Part shown: positions 16,062-17,072 of the stretch, one piece after another
Layout of the letters: every line of letters starts with the position of its first letter
How positions within the stretch are numbered: the stretch's first letter is position 1
Source of the DNA: Anaerolineaceae bacterium
GTDB lineage: Bacteria > Chloroflexota > Anaerolineae > Anaerolineales > Anaerolineaceae
Length of the DNA: 17,072 nucleotides
Reading direction: 5' to 3'
NCBI GenBank assembly: GCA_014860845.1
Contig: JACZIY010000579.1
Coordinates: 1 to 17,072 of the forward strand
The notes under the pieces: generated by a model
Database searches by the model: none
Seen by the model: only the letters and a program-made list of their open reading frames with translations
Told to the model about the DNA's origin: nothing
Made by a program: the position numbers and the translations under genes

Positions 16062-17072
16062 TCACCTCTTTAAGTGTTCGGGCACATCCAATCCCAGTTG
16101 TGCGCCTGGATTCATAATATTGTTCGGGTCGAAATGTCTTTTCAAGGTGCGCAAGACATCCATTTCATTCTTACCAAGGAAGCCTTCGATCCACTGGTGC
16201 ATGAGCCGTCCCACACCATGATGATGGCTGGGTGTACCCCCTGCTTTGACCATCGCATCCACGAGGGCAGTGCGGTATTTGACATAATCCTCCACACTGC
16301 CTTTCACACCAAAGATGAAGTACAGGTTGGTGCCATACGGGTAGAAGTGCGACATATGTCCAAAGCAGGTTGTGCCGGGAACAGAATGGGCGTATTTCAG
16401 GACGGCATCGTGAATGTGGTGAAGGTTATCCCACTTGACAGGGGTCTCAACGGTGTCCATGACGATGTCGTAGTCAGAAATGGCTTCCCCAATCAGGAAG
16501 GAAGTGTAGCGGTCTTTTTCCCAGATTTTGGATGGACCAGCCCCGGTGGAGAATGCTCCATGCTTTTTCGCAATCCGGGCAATCTTTCTTTGCACCAATT
16601 TCGTAAACCCTTCCTCGCCCTCGACCGTTCCCATACACAAGCAGCGTTTGCCCGGCTTCATTCCCAGAACTTTGTCCAGCACCCATTCGATAATTGGGAG
16701 CTGGGGATACATCTGGAAGGCGTTTTCCGTCTCATAGGCATCCGAGATACGAAAAACCGCGGGCAGGCCGAACTGTCCCTGGCAAATTTCGCGGGATGCG
16801 CTGACTGCCTTTTCAAAGTTTGGGAAGATATAGCTGAAATATTTGCGGTTTTCGGGCATATAGCGAAAGATCTTGATGGTGAGTTCGGTCAGTACACCAA
16901 ACACACCTTCGCTGCCCTTGAGCATGTCTGCAACACGCGGGCCGGTGGCTGTGGTCACATAATCGCTGGTGTTGATGATGCCCGCCGGCGTGACCATCTC
17001 CATCGCGAGCACCAGGTTGTAGGGTTCGCCATAATAGGTGGATGCCTGCCCACTGCCGAGGGTTAACACCCA
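16062..17072 (-). CDS. FAD-binding oxidoreductase, alkyldihydroxyacetonephosphate synthase-like, C-terminal part
   Basis: This is a VAO/PCMH-fold flavoprotein missing its N-terminus, since the frame stays open through the right edge (the first full codon, 17072-17070, is Trp). The visible 336 residues include the end of the FAD domain (GSGQASTYYGE, then GPRVADMLKGSEGVFGVLTE) and the FAD-oxidase C-terminal domain. Marks typical of alkyl-DHAP synthases (AGPS) are the triple histidine SHHHGVGRL (His codons 16226-16218), GHMSHFYPYG with its conserved tyrosines, an Arg in the AVFRISD segment, and the ending DPNNIMNPG. AGPS swaps the acyl chain of acyl-DHAP for a fatty alcohol to make ether lipids. 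Related glycolate- and lactate-dehydrogenase-like enzymes share the fold, so the reaction is a hypothesis. It is the first visible gene of the four-gene operon; its start and promoter are beyond the window. Confidence 0.88.
   Translation of the reverse strand, partial: WVLTLGSGQASTYYGEPYNLVLAMEMVTPAGIINTSDYVTTATGPRVADMLKGSEGVFGVLTELTIKIFRYMPENRKYFSYIFPNFEKAVSASREICQGQFGLPAVFRISDAYETENAFQMYPQLPIIEWVLDKVLGMKPGKRCLCMGTVEGEEGFTKLVQRKIARIAKKHGAFSTGAGPSKIWEKDRYTSFLIGEAISDYDIVMDTVETPVKWDNLHHIHDAVLKYAHSVPGTTCFGHMSHFYPYGTNLYFIFGVKGSVEDYVKYRTALVDAMVKAGGTPSHHHGVGRLMHQWIEGFLGKNEMDVLRTLKRHFDPNNIMNPGAQLGLDVPEHLKR

Noticed and set aside
16074..17066. Plus-strand open frame of about 330 codons antisense to the FAD oxidoreductase
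   Set aside because: It lies wholly opposite a clearly conserved protein, has no recognisable motifs, and its composition fits the mirror of the real gene's codon bias. It is a shadow frame.

Overview
The window looks like a chromosomal stretch from an anaerobic bacterium. My best guess is a member of the Chloroflexota, class Anaerolineae. That rests on gene content: a tungsten-type aldehyde:ferredoxin oxidoreductase, an oxygen-sensitive radical-SAM maturase, a very large cyclic-glucan synthase, and an FAD oxidoreductase/FGGY kinase/glycerol-3-phosphate dehydrogenase cluster. There is no 16S rRNA or other marker to confirm it. All substantial genes lie on the minus strand, so transcription runs from high to low coordinates. 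I see no tRNA, rRNA, CRISPR array, transposase or phage gene.

Region A (17072 down to 11656) is a compact operon of four genes. The first is a 5'-truncated FAD-binding oxidoreductase related to alkyldihydroxyacetonephosphate synthase. It is followed by an FGGY carbohydrate kinase, a radical-SAM/SPASM protein of the anaerobic sulfatase-maturase type, and an FAD-dependent glycerol-3-phosphate dehydrogenase. Gaps are 4, 1 and 9 bases (taking the ATG start for the radical-SAM gene), so the genes are almost certainly co-transcribed. The promoter lies outside the window. Together they suggest phosphorylation and oxidation of a glycerol-like or polyol substrate, possibly linked to ether-lipid or sulfate-ester chemistry. 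That link is inference.

Region B (11655 to 11085) is a 571-base gap. Next to the operon it holds a short plus-strand reading frame that looks like a gene remnant. The rest is AT-rich DNA full of inverted repeats, with a plausible minus-strand promoter for region C whose -35 box lies inside one arm of a perfect 12-base inverted repeat.

Region C (11084 to 1207) is a two-gene operon: a tandem-domain universal stress protein, then, after 2 bases, a 2948-residue cyclic beta-1,2-glucan synthase (NdvB/ChvB/Cgs type). The synthase carries membrane segments, the GT84 transferase motifs, a cyclising middle domain and a C-terminal GH94 phosphorylase module. This couples a stress-protein gene to production of a large periplasmic or extracellular glucan. 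A hairpin straddling the synthase stop codon may end the transcript.

Region D (1206 to 1) holds a 172-base gap with a possible extended -10 promoter and a small palindrome. It is followed by the first 344 codons of an aldehyde:ferredoxin oxidoreductase family gene, which starts at TTG and runs off the left edge.

Most of the window is recognisable metabolism. The parts most worth a second look are the company kept by the radical-SAM maturase, the stress-protein/glucan-synthase pairing with its repeat-rich leader, and the small remnant frame.
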